A stretch of 64,000 nucleotides of DNA, taken from assembly GCF_030679875.1 (NCBI RefSeq), contig NZ_JAUXSP010000006.1:1-64000 (forward strand), given 5' to 3'. Positions 25,945 through 33,916 of this stretch are shown here, in pieces. Under the pieces are notes generated by a model. The model was not told the origin of the DNA. It made no database searches and saw only the letters and a program-made list of their open reading frames with translations. The stretch comes from Phenylobacterium sp. (GTDB lineage Bacteria; Pseudomonadota; Alphaproteobacteria; Caulobacterales; Caulobacteraceae). Position 1 is the first letter of the stretch. The number at the start of each line of letters is the position of its first letter. The translations under genes were made by a program, and so were the position numbers.

Positions 25945-26634
25945 GTGTCCGCCACCCGTTCTCTTCCAGAGCGCGGCGACCTGCGGTTTTCCGACCTTCT
26001 AGCGGCGAGGCTTTCGCGGCCAGGGGTGCGACGCAAAGGACGCCGTCGAATGATCGCCCTGCGTATCGCCGCGGCGCGGCAGTTCGAACAGTTTGGCTAT
26101 GATCAGGTTGGGGCGGCCGATATCGCGAACGCGGCCGGCCTCTCGCGGGCGGGCTTCTACGTCTATTTCCGTGACAAGGCGCACATCGCGGTCTCCGTCC
26201 TGCGTCCGTTCGTCGCCGTGGCTTTCCCGACGGGAGGGGCGCCGTCCAACACAGCCGCCACCGCCAACCTTGAACAGCTCTACGGGATGATCAACGACAA
26301 CCGTCGTCTCGTTCAGTGCCTGGAGCCTCTCCGGGTCGAGGCGCCAGGCTTCGTGGGGGAGGTCGATGCGCGAATTTTGCGCTGGCATGGCGATTTGCTT
26401 GAGGGCGCCGGCCTTGACGCGCGGCTCGCGGGCCTGCTGTCGGCGATGAGCATTGGTCTGGCTTGGCGGCCCCCTGCCGAGCAAGACTGGGGCGTCGGAG
26501 GGGTCACTGAGCTTCTCTCCCCCTTGATGTCCAGGAAGGGAGAAGGCCTGCGCCGGGGACTCTGTCCCCCGGCCTATCTCGACCCAGGGCAGGCCGACGT
26601 CAGTTGGCGGGGCCAGCTTTCGGCCCGGTCGTGA
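25945..26634 (+). CDS. TetR-family transcriptional regulator
   Basis: Encodes 229 residues from a GTG with ribosome site AAGGAG six bases upstream. The DNA-binding domain reads ALRIAAARQFEQFGYDQVGA, then ADIANAAGLSRAGFYVYFRD, a standard TetR helix-turn-helix with an extended basic N-terminus (about 35 residues). The ligand-binding half is not assignable. Its end overlaps the GTG of the PTPS-like gene, so it probably regulates or is co-regulated with it. A longer frame from 25762 is rejected because the extra residues are low-complexity. Confidence 0.82.
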   Translation: MSATRSLPERGDLRFSDLLAARLSRPGVRRKGRRRMIALRIAAARQFEQFGYDQVGAADIANAAGLSRAGFYVYFRDKAHIAVSVLRPFVAVAFPTGGAPSNTAATANLEQLYGMINDNRRLVQCLEPLRVEAPGFVGEVDARILRWHGDLLEGAGLDARLAGLLSAMSIGLAWRPPAEQDWGVGGVTELLSPLMSRKGEGLRRGLCPPAYLDPGQADVSWRGQLSARS

Positions 26635-27146
26635 CCTGGATCGCCACGAAAACCTATGGCGCTGAACGCGGCCTGTCCTGCGCCCTCCGACAGTGGTCGG
26701 CCGAAAGCCACTGTGCTCTGATCCACGGCTACTCCCTGGGCTTTCGCTTCACCTTCGCCGCCGAGCAGCTCGATCGCCGGGGGTGGGTGGTGGATTTCGG
26801 GACCGGCGGCTTTGGGCCGATCCGGGCATGGTTGCACGAGGTCTTTGATCACGCCTTGCTGGTGGCCGAGGATGATCCAGCCCTGCACGATCTATTGCGT
26901 CTTCCAGAGCTCGGTCTTGCCCGCGTCCAAGTCGTTCCGGGGACCAGTTGCGAGTTGCTGGCGCAGTTTGTGTGGCGCACGGCGGACGCGCTGATCTCCA
27001 GCGCCACAGGGGGCCGATGCTGGGTCGCCGAAGTGGAGTGCATGGAGCATGGCGCCAACAGTGCGACCTACCGCCATCCTGACAGCGTGTTGAAGGGACT
27101 GCGCACTGAAGTCCTAACCCAGTTGCTGGCCGAGCCGGCCAAATGA
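26631..27146 (+). CDS. PTPS/QueD-like protein with a degenerate zinc site
   Basis: Encodes about 171 residues from a GTG overlapping the TetR stop (GTGA); a TTG at 26604 is an alternative. The T-fold pattern of 6-pyruvoyl-tetrahydropterin synthase/QueD is visible: WSAESHCALIHGYSLGFRF, then GWVVDFGTG, a helix, and EVFDHALLVAEDDP near 70-80 with the conserved Asp-His. However, the usual HGH zinc pair is HGY, and the segment between the first His and this block is shortened, so the catalytic Cys position is not clear. It may be inactive in the classical reaction or use a different chemistry. Pairing with a TetR gene is unusual. Confidence 0.7.
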   Translation: MTWIATKTYGAERGLSCALRQWSAESHCALIHGYSLGFRFTFAAEQLDRRGWVVDFGTGGFGPIRAWLHEVFDHALLVAEDDPALHDLLRLPELGLARVQVVPGTSCELLAQFVWRTADALISSATGGRCWVAEVECMEHGANSATYRHPDSVLKGLRTEVLTQLLAEPAK

Positions 27147-27259
27147 GCACTGCAGGCTAATCAGGATTGTGGTCTGTTTCGCATCGTTCAATAACGGGGC
27201 TCGCGTCCATGTTCCTGCAGAGGGACGTGGAGCACACTAGCGACGTTGTGCTGTTGGGC

Positions 27260-27859
27260 TCAATCGGTGATCGGAGGGGTCGTCGATTTGAGCTGGTCGC
27301 GCGTGTTTATATTCAAAAACCAATCCATGTCGGGCTCGCTCCATTCCACAGTCGCGGCGTTTAACTCAGATAGCGCGCCGTGAAGTGAGCGGCGCCCCGT
27401 GTGTGCGTAGCGCTGTACGGGGCCTAGCGCTTCTACGCGCCAGAGGGCGCAGGCGGGGTGGTCGTGCGCACCATCGCTCGCCCGGGCGGCCAAGGCGTCT
27501 GGGCTCTGCTCCAGCGCCGCCGCAAGCCTTGTGTACAGATCATCAGGGAGGCGCGGGGTATCGCATGGAATGGTCAGGACCTGCGCCACGCCCATTCGGG
27601 CGCCATGGGTCAGAGCGCTGAGGACCCCCGCGAGCGGACCCTCGATACCAGGCGGATCAAAGAGCAGCTCCGCGGGCCCAAGGCCCTCCGCCTGCGCAGG
27701 GTCGCGGACCGCCAGCGCCACATGATCGGCGAAGCCGGCGGCAAGCGACAGCGCCAGGGCCCCGAGCGACCGATCCCCAAACAGCCGCTGGGGCTTGCGT
27801 CCCCCGATCCGCTGGCCAGCCCCCCCGGCCAACACGACACAAAGTCTTTCTGAGCCCAT
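27260..27859 (-). CDS. mobA: Molybdenum cofactor guanylyltransferase MobA
   Basis: Encodes 199 residues. It opens with the nucleotidyltransferase signature LAGGAGQRIGGRKP (L-A-G-G-x-G-x-R-x-G-G-x-K) and has the metal-binding IPCDTPRLP block and a late NINTRDQL motif. MobA transfers GMP from GTP to molybdopterin to make the bis-MGD cofactor in the cytoplasm. It diverges from nasT-nasS and the nitrate genes, whose nitrate reductase NasA needs exactly this cofactor. The length matches MobA (about 194). Confidence 0.93.
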   Translation of the reverse strand: MGSERLCVVLAGGAGQRIGGRKPQRLFGDRSLGALALSLAAGFADHVALAVRDPAQAEGLGPAELLFDPPGIEGPLAGVLSALTHGARMGVAQVLTIPCDTPRLPDDLYTRLAAALEQSPDALAARASDGAHDHPACALWRVEALGPVQRYAHTGRRSLHGALSELNAATVEWSEPDMDWFLNINTRDQLKSTTPPITD

Positions 27860-28091
27860 CGGCGTCTCCTCTGAATTGCGCCGCAGCTAGTGAACGCGCC
27901 GATAGCTCCCAGCCCGAGGTTCGACAGGTTTGGCGGGCCCGTCCAGAGGTCTCGCCACCGCGCTGCGCGGGGATAAAGGCGCCTCCCAATTGGGCGGGCC
28001 ATGCCCAAATCTTGAGCCGTTGGTGGTGTTGGCGCCACTTGGTCGCGCAAACCGTCTTCGCTCGCCTTCCGGGTCGCCTAGGCAATCATCC

Positions 28092-28673
28092 ATGCGCGTC
28101 CTCATCATTGATCCGGACCCGGCCCGCGCCGCCCTGGTGGCCGAGGGTCTCATCGGGATCGATCCTCTGGAGGTTCGGATCGCCGCCCTGTTCCACGAGG
28201 GTGAGGCCGCCGCCTTTCAACCCGATGTGGTGGTGGTCGCTTCGGAAAGTCCAGACCGCGACACCTTGGAGAGCCTGCGCGAGGCCAGTGCGGTCAATCC
28301 CCGCCCGGTGGTGATGTTCGTCGATCGGTCTGAGCCGGGTCTTGCAGAGGAGGCGGTGCGCGCCGGCGTGGCCGCCTATGTTGTTGACGGCCTCTCAGCG
28401 GCTCGGGTGCGCCCGGTGCTGGAGGTGGCGATGAGCCGCTTTCACCTGATGCATCAGTTGCGCGCGGACCTGGCCAAGGCCAAGGCCGACCTGGCGTCGC
28501 GCAAGACGGTGGAGCGGGCCAAGGCCCTGCTGATGAAGGAGCGCGACCTGGACGAGGAAGCCGCCTATCGGCTGCTGCGCAAACTCTCCATGGACACCGG
28601 CCGACCGCTGGGGGCTGTGGCCGCCGATCTGCTGGCCTTCGCCGGCGTGCTGAAGGGCGGAGATTCCGCATGA
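28092..28673 (+). CDS. nasT: ANTAR-domain response regulator NasT
   Basis: Encodes 193 residues from ATG 28092. An N-terminal receiver-like domain (about 1-120) is followed by a coiled linker and an ANTAR RNA-binding domain (RKTVERAKALLMKERDLDEE, then AYRLLRKLSMD). NasT binds hairpins in nitrate-gene leaders and prevents termination; it is held by NasS until nitrate is present. The residue at the usual phospho-acceptor position is Ala50 (PDVVVVA), and the switch Lys is also missing, so control by phosphorylation is unlikely, in line with NasS control. Its stop overlaps the nasS start (ATGA). Confidence 0.92.
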   Translation: MRVLIIDPDPARAALVAEGLIGIDPLEVRIAALFHEGEAAAFQPDVVVVASESPDRDTLESLREASAVNPRPVVMFVDRSEPGLAEEAVRAGVAAYVVDGLSAARVRPVLEVAMSRFHLMHQLRADLAKAKADLASRKTVERAKALLMKERDLDEEAAYRLLRKLSMDTGRPLGAVAADLLAFAGVLKGGDSA

Positions 28674-29641
28674 GCCCATCTGGCCCCCTGCAACTGGGTT
28701 TCATTCCCCTGGTGGACGCCGCGCCTCTGATCGTGGCGCAGGAGAAGGGGTATTTCGCCGCCGAGGGTCTTTCGGTCAGTCTCAGCCGCGAAGGCTCCTG
28801 GGCCACCGTGCGCGACAAGGTGGCGGCTGGCGCCCTGGACGGCGCTCACATGCTGGCCCCCATGGTGCTGGCCTCGAGCCTGGGAATTGGCAGTGAGACC
28901 AAGGCGATGATCGCCCCCATCGCCCTCAACCAGGGGGGGGCGGCGGTGACCCTGTCCACTCGTCTCGCCGGGGAGGGCGAGGCCGGGGCGCGTCTCACCC
29001 ACCTGGTTCGCCGACGCCAGGAGGAGGGGGCCAGTCCCTTGACCTTGGCGGCGGTCTATCCCTTTTCACTCCACAACTACCTGCTGCGCCATTGGCTGGC
29101 GGGCCTCGGCTTGAACCCTGATGTCGATGTCCGCCTGACCGTCGTTCCGCCGCCGCGCACGGCCGACTTGCTGGGCGAAGGCGTGATCGAGGGCTTCTGC
29201 GCCGGCGCGCCCTGGAACGCCGTGGCCGAGGCGGCGGGTGTTGGCCAGACGGTTGTCCGTGTGAGCGAGGTCTGGCCCGAGGCGCCCGACAAGGTGCTGG
29301 GGGTCACGGAATTCTGGGCCGCGGCCAATCCGGCCATCCTGCAGTCCCTGATCCGCGCCCTGGCGGGGGCGGGAGTCTGGGCCGCCGATCCGCGCAATCA
29401 GCGCGAGTTGGTGGCGCTCCTCGCCCGCCAGGAATTCCTCGACGCTGGGCCGGAGGCGATCACCGCAGGCTTGGCCGAGATCGCGTTCGCCGGGGCCGGC
29501 GTCAATCTCCCCCGCCCCGAGCAGGCGGTCTGGCTGCTGGAGCAGATGGCCCGTTGGGGCCAGATCGGCGAGGTGGCCATCGACAGGGTGGCCGAACGCA
29601 CCTGGCGGCCGGACCTCTATCTGGCCGCTCAGGGCGACTGA
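28670..29641 (+). CDS. nasS: Nitrate/nitrite sensor NasS (NrtA-like)
   Basis: Encodes 323 residues without a signal peptide, so it is cytoplasmic although related to the periplasmic nitrate-binding protein NrtA. It begins LGFIPLVDAAPLIVAQEKGY, the standard opening of this family, and continues with two alpha/beta lobes, including FCAGAPWNAVAEAAGVGQTV. In the NasS-NasT system it binds nitrate or nitrite and then releases NasT. The ATGA overlap with nasT supports balanced production of the pair. Confidence 0.9.
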   Translation: MSPSGPLQLGFIPLVDAAPLIVAQEKGYFAAEGLSVSLSREGSWATVRDKVAAGALDGAHMLAPMVLASSLGIGSETKAMIAPIALNQGGAAVTLSTRLAGEGEAGARLTHLVRRRQEEGASPLTLAAVYPFSLHNYLLRHWLAGLGLNPDVDVRLTVVPPPRTADLLGEGVIEGFCAGAPWNAVAEAAGVGQTVVRVSEVWPEAPDKVLGVTEFWAAANPAILQSLIRALAGAGVWAADPRNQRELVALLARQEFLDAGPEAITAGLAEIAFAGAGVNLPRPEQAVWLLEQMARWGQIGEVAIDRVAERTWRPDLYLAAQGD

Positions 29642-29866
29642 TCGCCCAACACTTCGACAACCTTTGTTCGCAGGCGCCATATTTTCGCGCGATGCGGACC
29701 TTCTGAACCGACGACGGCATCCCAGGCGTGACGGGGCCGGCAAGCTCGCCCCTCATGGGGTCAGGCCCAGGACAACGGCGTTCGCGGCTTCTTCGGAACA
29801 GGCTCGATGACGAGCCGCCTCCGCACGGCGACGCCGCCATTCATGTCCTCTTGAACGGGTCTTCCC
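29642..29866 (+). promoter_or_regulatory. Structured leader before the nitrate operon; candidate NasT target
   Basis: The 225 bases between nasS and narK can fold several competing ways. GGGGC (29733-29737) can pair with GCCCC (29748-29752), but the same C-run can instead pair in CCCC-TCAT-GGGG (29749-29760). A further perfect hairpin GGCTCG-ATGA-CGAGCC lies at 29801-29816. Mutually exclusive stems fit transcription attenuation controlled by an ANTAR protein. A classical U-run terminator is not seen. Confidence 0.45.
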
Positions 29867-31090
29867 ATGATCAGCCGATCCTTCCTCAAGGCGGGGCACG
29901 CCCCGACTCTGTTCTCGGCCTTCCTGTATTTCGATCTCAGCTTCATGGTCTGGGTGCTGCTGGGCCCGCTGGGCGTCGCCATCGCCGAGAGTTTCGACCT
30001 CGACGCCGCGCAGAAGGGTTTCATGGTCGCCGTTCCGGTGCTCGCCGGGGCGCTGCTGCGGGTGGTCGCCGGGGTGCTGGTGGACCATATCGGCCCGAAG
30101 AAGACCGGGATCATCGGCCAACTCATCGTCATGGGCGGCCTCGGGGTCGCCTGGCTTCTGGGGCTGCACAACTACAGCCATGTGCTGATGGTCGGCGTCC
30201 TTCTGGGGGTGGCGGGCGCCTCCTTCGCGGTCGCCCTGCCTCTGGCGTCGCGCTGGTATCCCCCTGAACACCAGGGCCTGGCCCTGGGTATCGCGGGCGC
30301 CGGCAATTCCGGCACGGCGCTGGCGGCCCTATTCGCGCCCTTCCTGGCCGACCAGTTCGGCTGGATGAACGTTCTGGGCCTGGCCACCATACCGCTGGCC
30401 ATCGCCTTCACCGTCTATGTGATCTTCGCCAAGGATGCGCCTGAGCAGCCTCCGCCCAAGTCGCTGACCGAATACATGGCGGTCCTGAAGACGCCCGACG
30501 CCTGGTGGCTGATGCTGCTCTACAGCGTGACCTTCGGCGGCTTCGTTGGCCTGGCGTCTTCGCTCACCATCTATTTCAATAGCGAGTACGGGCTGACCCC
30601 GGTTATCGCTGGCTTCTTCACGGCCGCCTGCGTGTTCGCCGGCTCCTTCGCCCGGCCTGTGGGCGGCGGGCTGGCCGACCATTTCGGCGGCGTGCGGACC
30701 CTCACCGTGGTCTATCTGCTGGCCGCTCTCGGTCTGGCTGTCGCCAGCTTCCACATGGCCAACCCCTATGTGGCCCTGGGCGTGATCATGTTCGCCATGA
30801 CGGCCCTGGGCGCCGGCAATGGCGCTGTCTTCCAACTCGCCCCGCAGCGGTTCCGCAATGAAATCGGCGTGGTCACCGGTCTGGTGGGCATGACCGGCGG
30901 GGTCGGCGGCTTCTATCTCGCCGCCAGCCTTGGCTGGGCCAAGCAGACCACCGGATCCTATCAGGCCGGTCTGCTGGGTTTTGCGCTGATGGCGCTGATG
31001 GCCTGCGTCGCCCTCAACCTGGTCAAGGGCCAGTGGCGCCGGACCTGGCATGAGCTGGCCGGTCCCTCATCCGTCCCGATCCGTCTCTAG
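29867..31090 (+). CDS. narK: Nitrate/nitrite transporter, MFS family (NarK/NasA type)
   Basis: Encodes 407 residues with about twelve membrane segments. The block FMVWVLLGPLGVAIAESF is typical of nitrate/nitrite porters, as are the Gly-rich helices GIAGAGNSGTALAALFAP and GLVGMTGGVGGFYLAASLG (nitrate signature motifs). It imports nitrate, and perhaps exports nitrite, at the inner membrane. It is first in the assimilation operon, 17 bases before nirB, and follows the structured leader, so its expression is probably nitrate-dependent through NasT. Confidence 0.93.
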   Translation: MISRSFLKAGHAPTLFSAFLYFDLSFMVWVLLGPLGVAIAESFDLDAAQKGFMVAVPVLAGALLRVVAGVLVDHIGPKKTGIIGQLIVMGGLGVAWLLGLHNYSHVLMVGVLLGVAGASFAVALPLASRWYPPEHQGLALGIAGAGNSGTALAALFAPFLADQFGWMNVLGLATIPLAIAFTVYVIFAKDAPEQPPPKSLTEYMAVLKTPDAWWLMLLYSVTFGGFVGLASSLTIYFNSEYGLTPVIAGFFTAACVFAGSFARPVGGGLADHFGGVRTLTVVYLLAALGLAVASFHMANPYVALGVIMFAMTALGAGNGAVFQLAPQRFRNEIGVVTGLVGMTGGVGGFYLAASLGWAKQTTGSYQAGLLGFALMALMACVALNLVKGQWRRTWHELAGPSSVPIRL

Positions 31091-31107
31091 TTCGACAGGA
31101 GATCCCC

Positions 31108-33564
31108 ATGACCAAGCAACGTCTTGTCGTCATCGGCAACGGCATGGCCGGCTGCCGCGCGGTGGAGGAAGTGCTCAAGCGCGATCCCGACCGCTACGAG
31201 ATCACCATCTTCGGGACCGAGCCCCGGGTGAACTATGACCGCATCATGCTGTCGCCCGTGCTGGCTGGAGAGAAGGCCTTCGCCGACATCGTCCTCAATG
31301 ACGAGGCCTGGTACCGCGACCACGCCATCACCCTGCACACAGGCTGCGCGGTCGCCGAGATCGACCGTGAGGCCTGGCTGGTGCGGGCGAGTAACGGGAC
31401 GCAGGCGGCCTATGACCGGCTGATCCTGGCCACGGGCTCCGATCCGGTGCGGCTGCCGCTGCCTGGCGCGGACCTGGCCGGGGTCGTCACCTTCCGCGAC
31501 CTGGACGATGTGGAGGCCATGGTCGCCGCCGCAGACGCCGGCGGCGAGGCGGTGGTGATCGGTGGCGGCCTGCTGGGGCTGGAGGCCGCCTATGGCTTGG
31601 CCAGGCGGGGCATGCGGGCCACGGTCGTCCATCTGATGGACGTGCTGATGGAACGTCAGCTCGACGAGTCGGCGGGCTTCCTGCTGCGCAGCGCCCTGAC
31701 CGATCGGGGTGTGGAGACCGTGCTGGGGGCTCAGTCCGAGGCGATTCTGGGTGAGAACGGCAAGGTCACCGGCCTGCAGCTCAAGGATGGCCGCATCATT
31801 CCCTGCAGCCTTCTGGTCATGGCGGTGGGCATTCGCCCCAACACCTCGCTCGCGGCGAACTGCGGCCTGAACGTCGGGCGCGGCGTGGTGGTGGACGACC
31901 AGATGCGCACCTCCGACCCGGCCGTCTTCGCCATTGGCGAGTGCGCCGAACATCGGGGGGTCGCCTACGGCCTGGTCGCGCCGATCTGGGAGATGTGCCG
32001 CACCCTGGCCGATGTGCTGACGGGCGTGGACGACTGCGCCTATGGCGGCTCGGTCCTGCAGACCCGGCTGAAAGTCTCCGGCGTCGATGTCTTTTCTGCG
32101 GGCCGCTTCTCGGGCGGGGAGGGTTGCGAAGACGTGGTGTTCCGCGACGCCGGCCGAGGCGTCTACAAGCGCGTGGTCCTGGAACAGGGGCGGGTGGCCG
32201 GCGCGGTGCTGTTCGGCGATGTCATCGACGGCGGCTGGTACTTCGACCTGATGAAGTCGCAGACCGATGTCAGCGACCTGCGTGAAACCCTCATCTTCGG
32301 TCAGGCGGTGACGGAGGCGCTCCGCGGCGTGGACCCTAAGAGCGCCGTTGCGGCCATGGCGGACTACCAGGAGATCTGCGGCTGCAATGGCGTGTGCAAG
32401 GGCGCCATCACCACCGCCATCGCTGACCTCGGCCTCGCAACGCTCGAGGATGTCCGCGCCCACACGAAGGCCTCGGCCTCCTGCGGTTCCTGCACGCCGC
32501 TGGTGGAGAAGCTGCTGGCGGTCACCCTGGGCGACGCCTTCCAGGTCCAGACCGGGCCCAAGCCCGTCTGCGGCTGCACCCATCACGGCCACGAGGTGGT
32601 GCGCAAACGCATCGTCTCGGAGGGCCTGAAGTCGATCCCGGCGGTCATGCAGGCGCTGGAATGGGCGACCCCGGAAGGCTGCGCCAGCTGCCGGCCAGCG
32701 CTGAACTATTATCTGATCTGCGCCTGGCCCGGCGACTATCAGGACGACAAGCAGTCGCGTTTCGTCAATGAGCGGGTCCACGCCAATATCCAGAAGGATG
32801 GCACCTATTCCGTAGTGCCGCGGATGTGGGGCGGCATGACCTCCCCCCAGGAATTGCGGGCCATCGCCGATGCGGCGGACAAGTTCGCCATCCCCGCGGT
32901 CAAGGTCACCGGCGGCCAGCGGATCGACCTGCTCGGCGTCAAGAAGGACGACCTTCCGGCGGTCTGGGCCGATCTGAACGCCGCGGGCATGGTTTCAGGC
33001 CACGCCTACGCCAAGGGCCTTCGGACGGTGAAGACCTGCGTCGGGACCGACTGGTGCCGGTTCGGAACTCAGGACTCCACGGGTCTGGGCGTGCGGCTGG
33101 AAAAGCTGATGTGGGGCTCCTGGGCGCCGGCCAAGGTCAAGCTGGCGGTGTCGGGCTGTCCCCGCAACTGCGCCGAAGCGACCTGCAAGGACATCGGTGT
33201 GGTCTGCGTGGACTCAGGGTTCGAAATCCATATCGGCGGCGCGGCGGGGCTCCACATCCAGGGAACCCAGCTGTTGACCAAGGTCGCCAGCGAGGACGAA
33301 GCCGTCTGGACCATCTGCGCCATCACCCAGCTCTATCGCGAGGAGGGTTGGTACCTGGAGCGCATCTACAAGTGGATGGCGAGGGTCGGCCTGGAGACGA
33401 TCCGCGCCCAGGTCGAGGACCTGGAGACCCGCAAGGCGCTGTACGACCGCTTCGCCTATTCGCAGCGCTTTTCCCGCACTGACCCCTGGGCCGAGCGGGT
33501 CGCGGGTCGGCATGCCGATGAGTTCAATCCCTTAAGCCGCCGCCTGGAGTTCGAACCCGCATGA
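31108..33564 (+). CDS. nirB: Assimilatory nitrite reductase large subunit NirB
   Basis: Encodes 818 residues. The first 390 or so form an FAD/NAD(P)-binding oxidoreductase with GNGMAGCRAVEE and GGGLLGLEAAYGLARRG. A BFD-type [2Fe-2S] domain follows (CGCNGVC about 426 and SCGSC about 458). The C-terminal sulfite/nitrite reductase half has the siroheme-[4Fe-4S] cysteines in CVGTDWC (about 644) and CPRNC (about 684). It reduces nitrite to ammonium in the cytoplasm with NirD as partner. It needs siroheme; the cobA gene two positions on supplies its precursor. The stop overlaps nirD (ATGA). Confidence 0.95.
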   Translation: MTKQRLVVIGNGMAGCRAVEEVLKRDPDRYEITIFGTEPRVNYDRIMLSPVLAGEKAFADIVLNDEAWYRDHAITLHTGCAVAEIDREAWLVRASNGTQAAYDRLILATGSDPVRLPLPGADLAGVVTFRDLDDVEAMVAAADAGGEAVVIGGGLLGLEAAYGLARRGMRATVVHLMDVLMERQLDESAGFLLRSALTDRGVETVLGAQSEAILGENGKVTGLQLKDGRIIPCSLLVMAVGIRPNTSLAANCGLNVGRGVVVDDQMRTSDPAVFAIGECAEHRGVAYGLVAPIWEMCRTLADVLTGVDDCAYGGSVLQTRLKVSGVDVFSAGRFSGGEGCEDVVFRDAGRGVYKRVVLEQGRVAGAVLFGDVIDGGWYFDLMKSQTDVSDLRETLIFGQAVTEALRGVDPKSAVAAMADYQEICGCNGVCKGAITTAIADLGLATLEDVRAHTKASASCGSCTPLVEKLLAVTLGDAFQVQTGPKPVCGCTHHGHEVVRKRIVSEGLKSIPAVMQALEWATPEGCASCRPALNYYLICAWPGDYQDDKQSRFVNERVHANIQKDGTYSVVPRMWGGMTSPQELRAIADAADKFAIPAVKVTGGQRIDLLGVKKDDLPAVWADLNAAGMVSGHAYAKGLRTVKTCVGTDWCRFGTQDSTGLGVRLEKLMWGSWAPAKVKLAVSGCPRNCAEATCKDIGVVCVDSGFEIHIGGAAGLHIQGTQLLTKVASEDEAVWTICAITQLYREEGWYLERIYKWMARVGLETIRAQVEDLETRKALYDRFAYSQRFSRTDPWAERVAGRHADEFNPLSRRLEFEPA

Positions 33565-33908
33565 ACGCCCTGGTCAAGGACCCCCAGATCACCTGGATCG
33601 ATGTTGGCGCCGACACTGACATCCCCCGCCGCGGCGCCCGTCGCCTGAAGGGACCGCAGGGGGAGATCGCCATTTTCCGCACCGGCGACGGTCAGGTTTT
33701 CGCCTTGCTGGACGCATGTCCCCACAAGGGGGGGCCGCTCAGCCAGGGCATCGTCCATGGGGCCTCGGTGACCTGTCCCCTGCACGGGCGGGTGATCGAC
33801 CTGGCCACGGGCGAGTCGATGGGCGCGGACGCCGGCAAGGGCTGCGCGCCGGTCGTGCCGCTGGAGGTGCGAGAGGGGCGGCTGTTCATCGGCCTGGTCC
33901 GGACCTGA
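33561..33908 (+). CDS. nirD: Nitrite reductase small subunit NirD (Rieske-type)
   Basis: Encodes 115 residues. The Rieske [2Fe-2S] ligands are present as C53-x-H55 (CPHKGG) and C72-x-x-H75 (CPLHG). The ATG overlaps the nirB stop. Many NirD proteins have lost these ligands, so their presence here suggests a cluster that takes part in electron transfer. Length is standard for NirD. Next gene, nasA, begins eight bases after its stop. Confidence 0.93.
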   Translation: MNALVKDPQITWIDVGADTDIPRRGARRLKGPQGEIAIFRTGDGQVFALLDACPHKGGPLSQGIVHGASVTCPLHGRVIDLATGESMGADAGKGCAPVVPLEVREGRLFIGLVRT

Positions 33909-33916
33909 GGCGATCG

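Noticed and set aside
33716..33916. A NasA start inside nirD
   Set aside because: The [4Fe-4S] motif begins right after ATG 33917, as in homologs.
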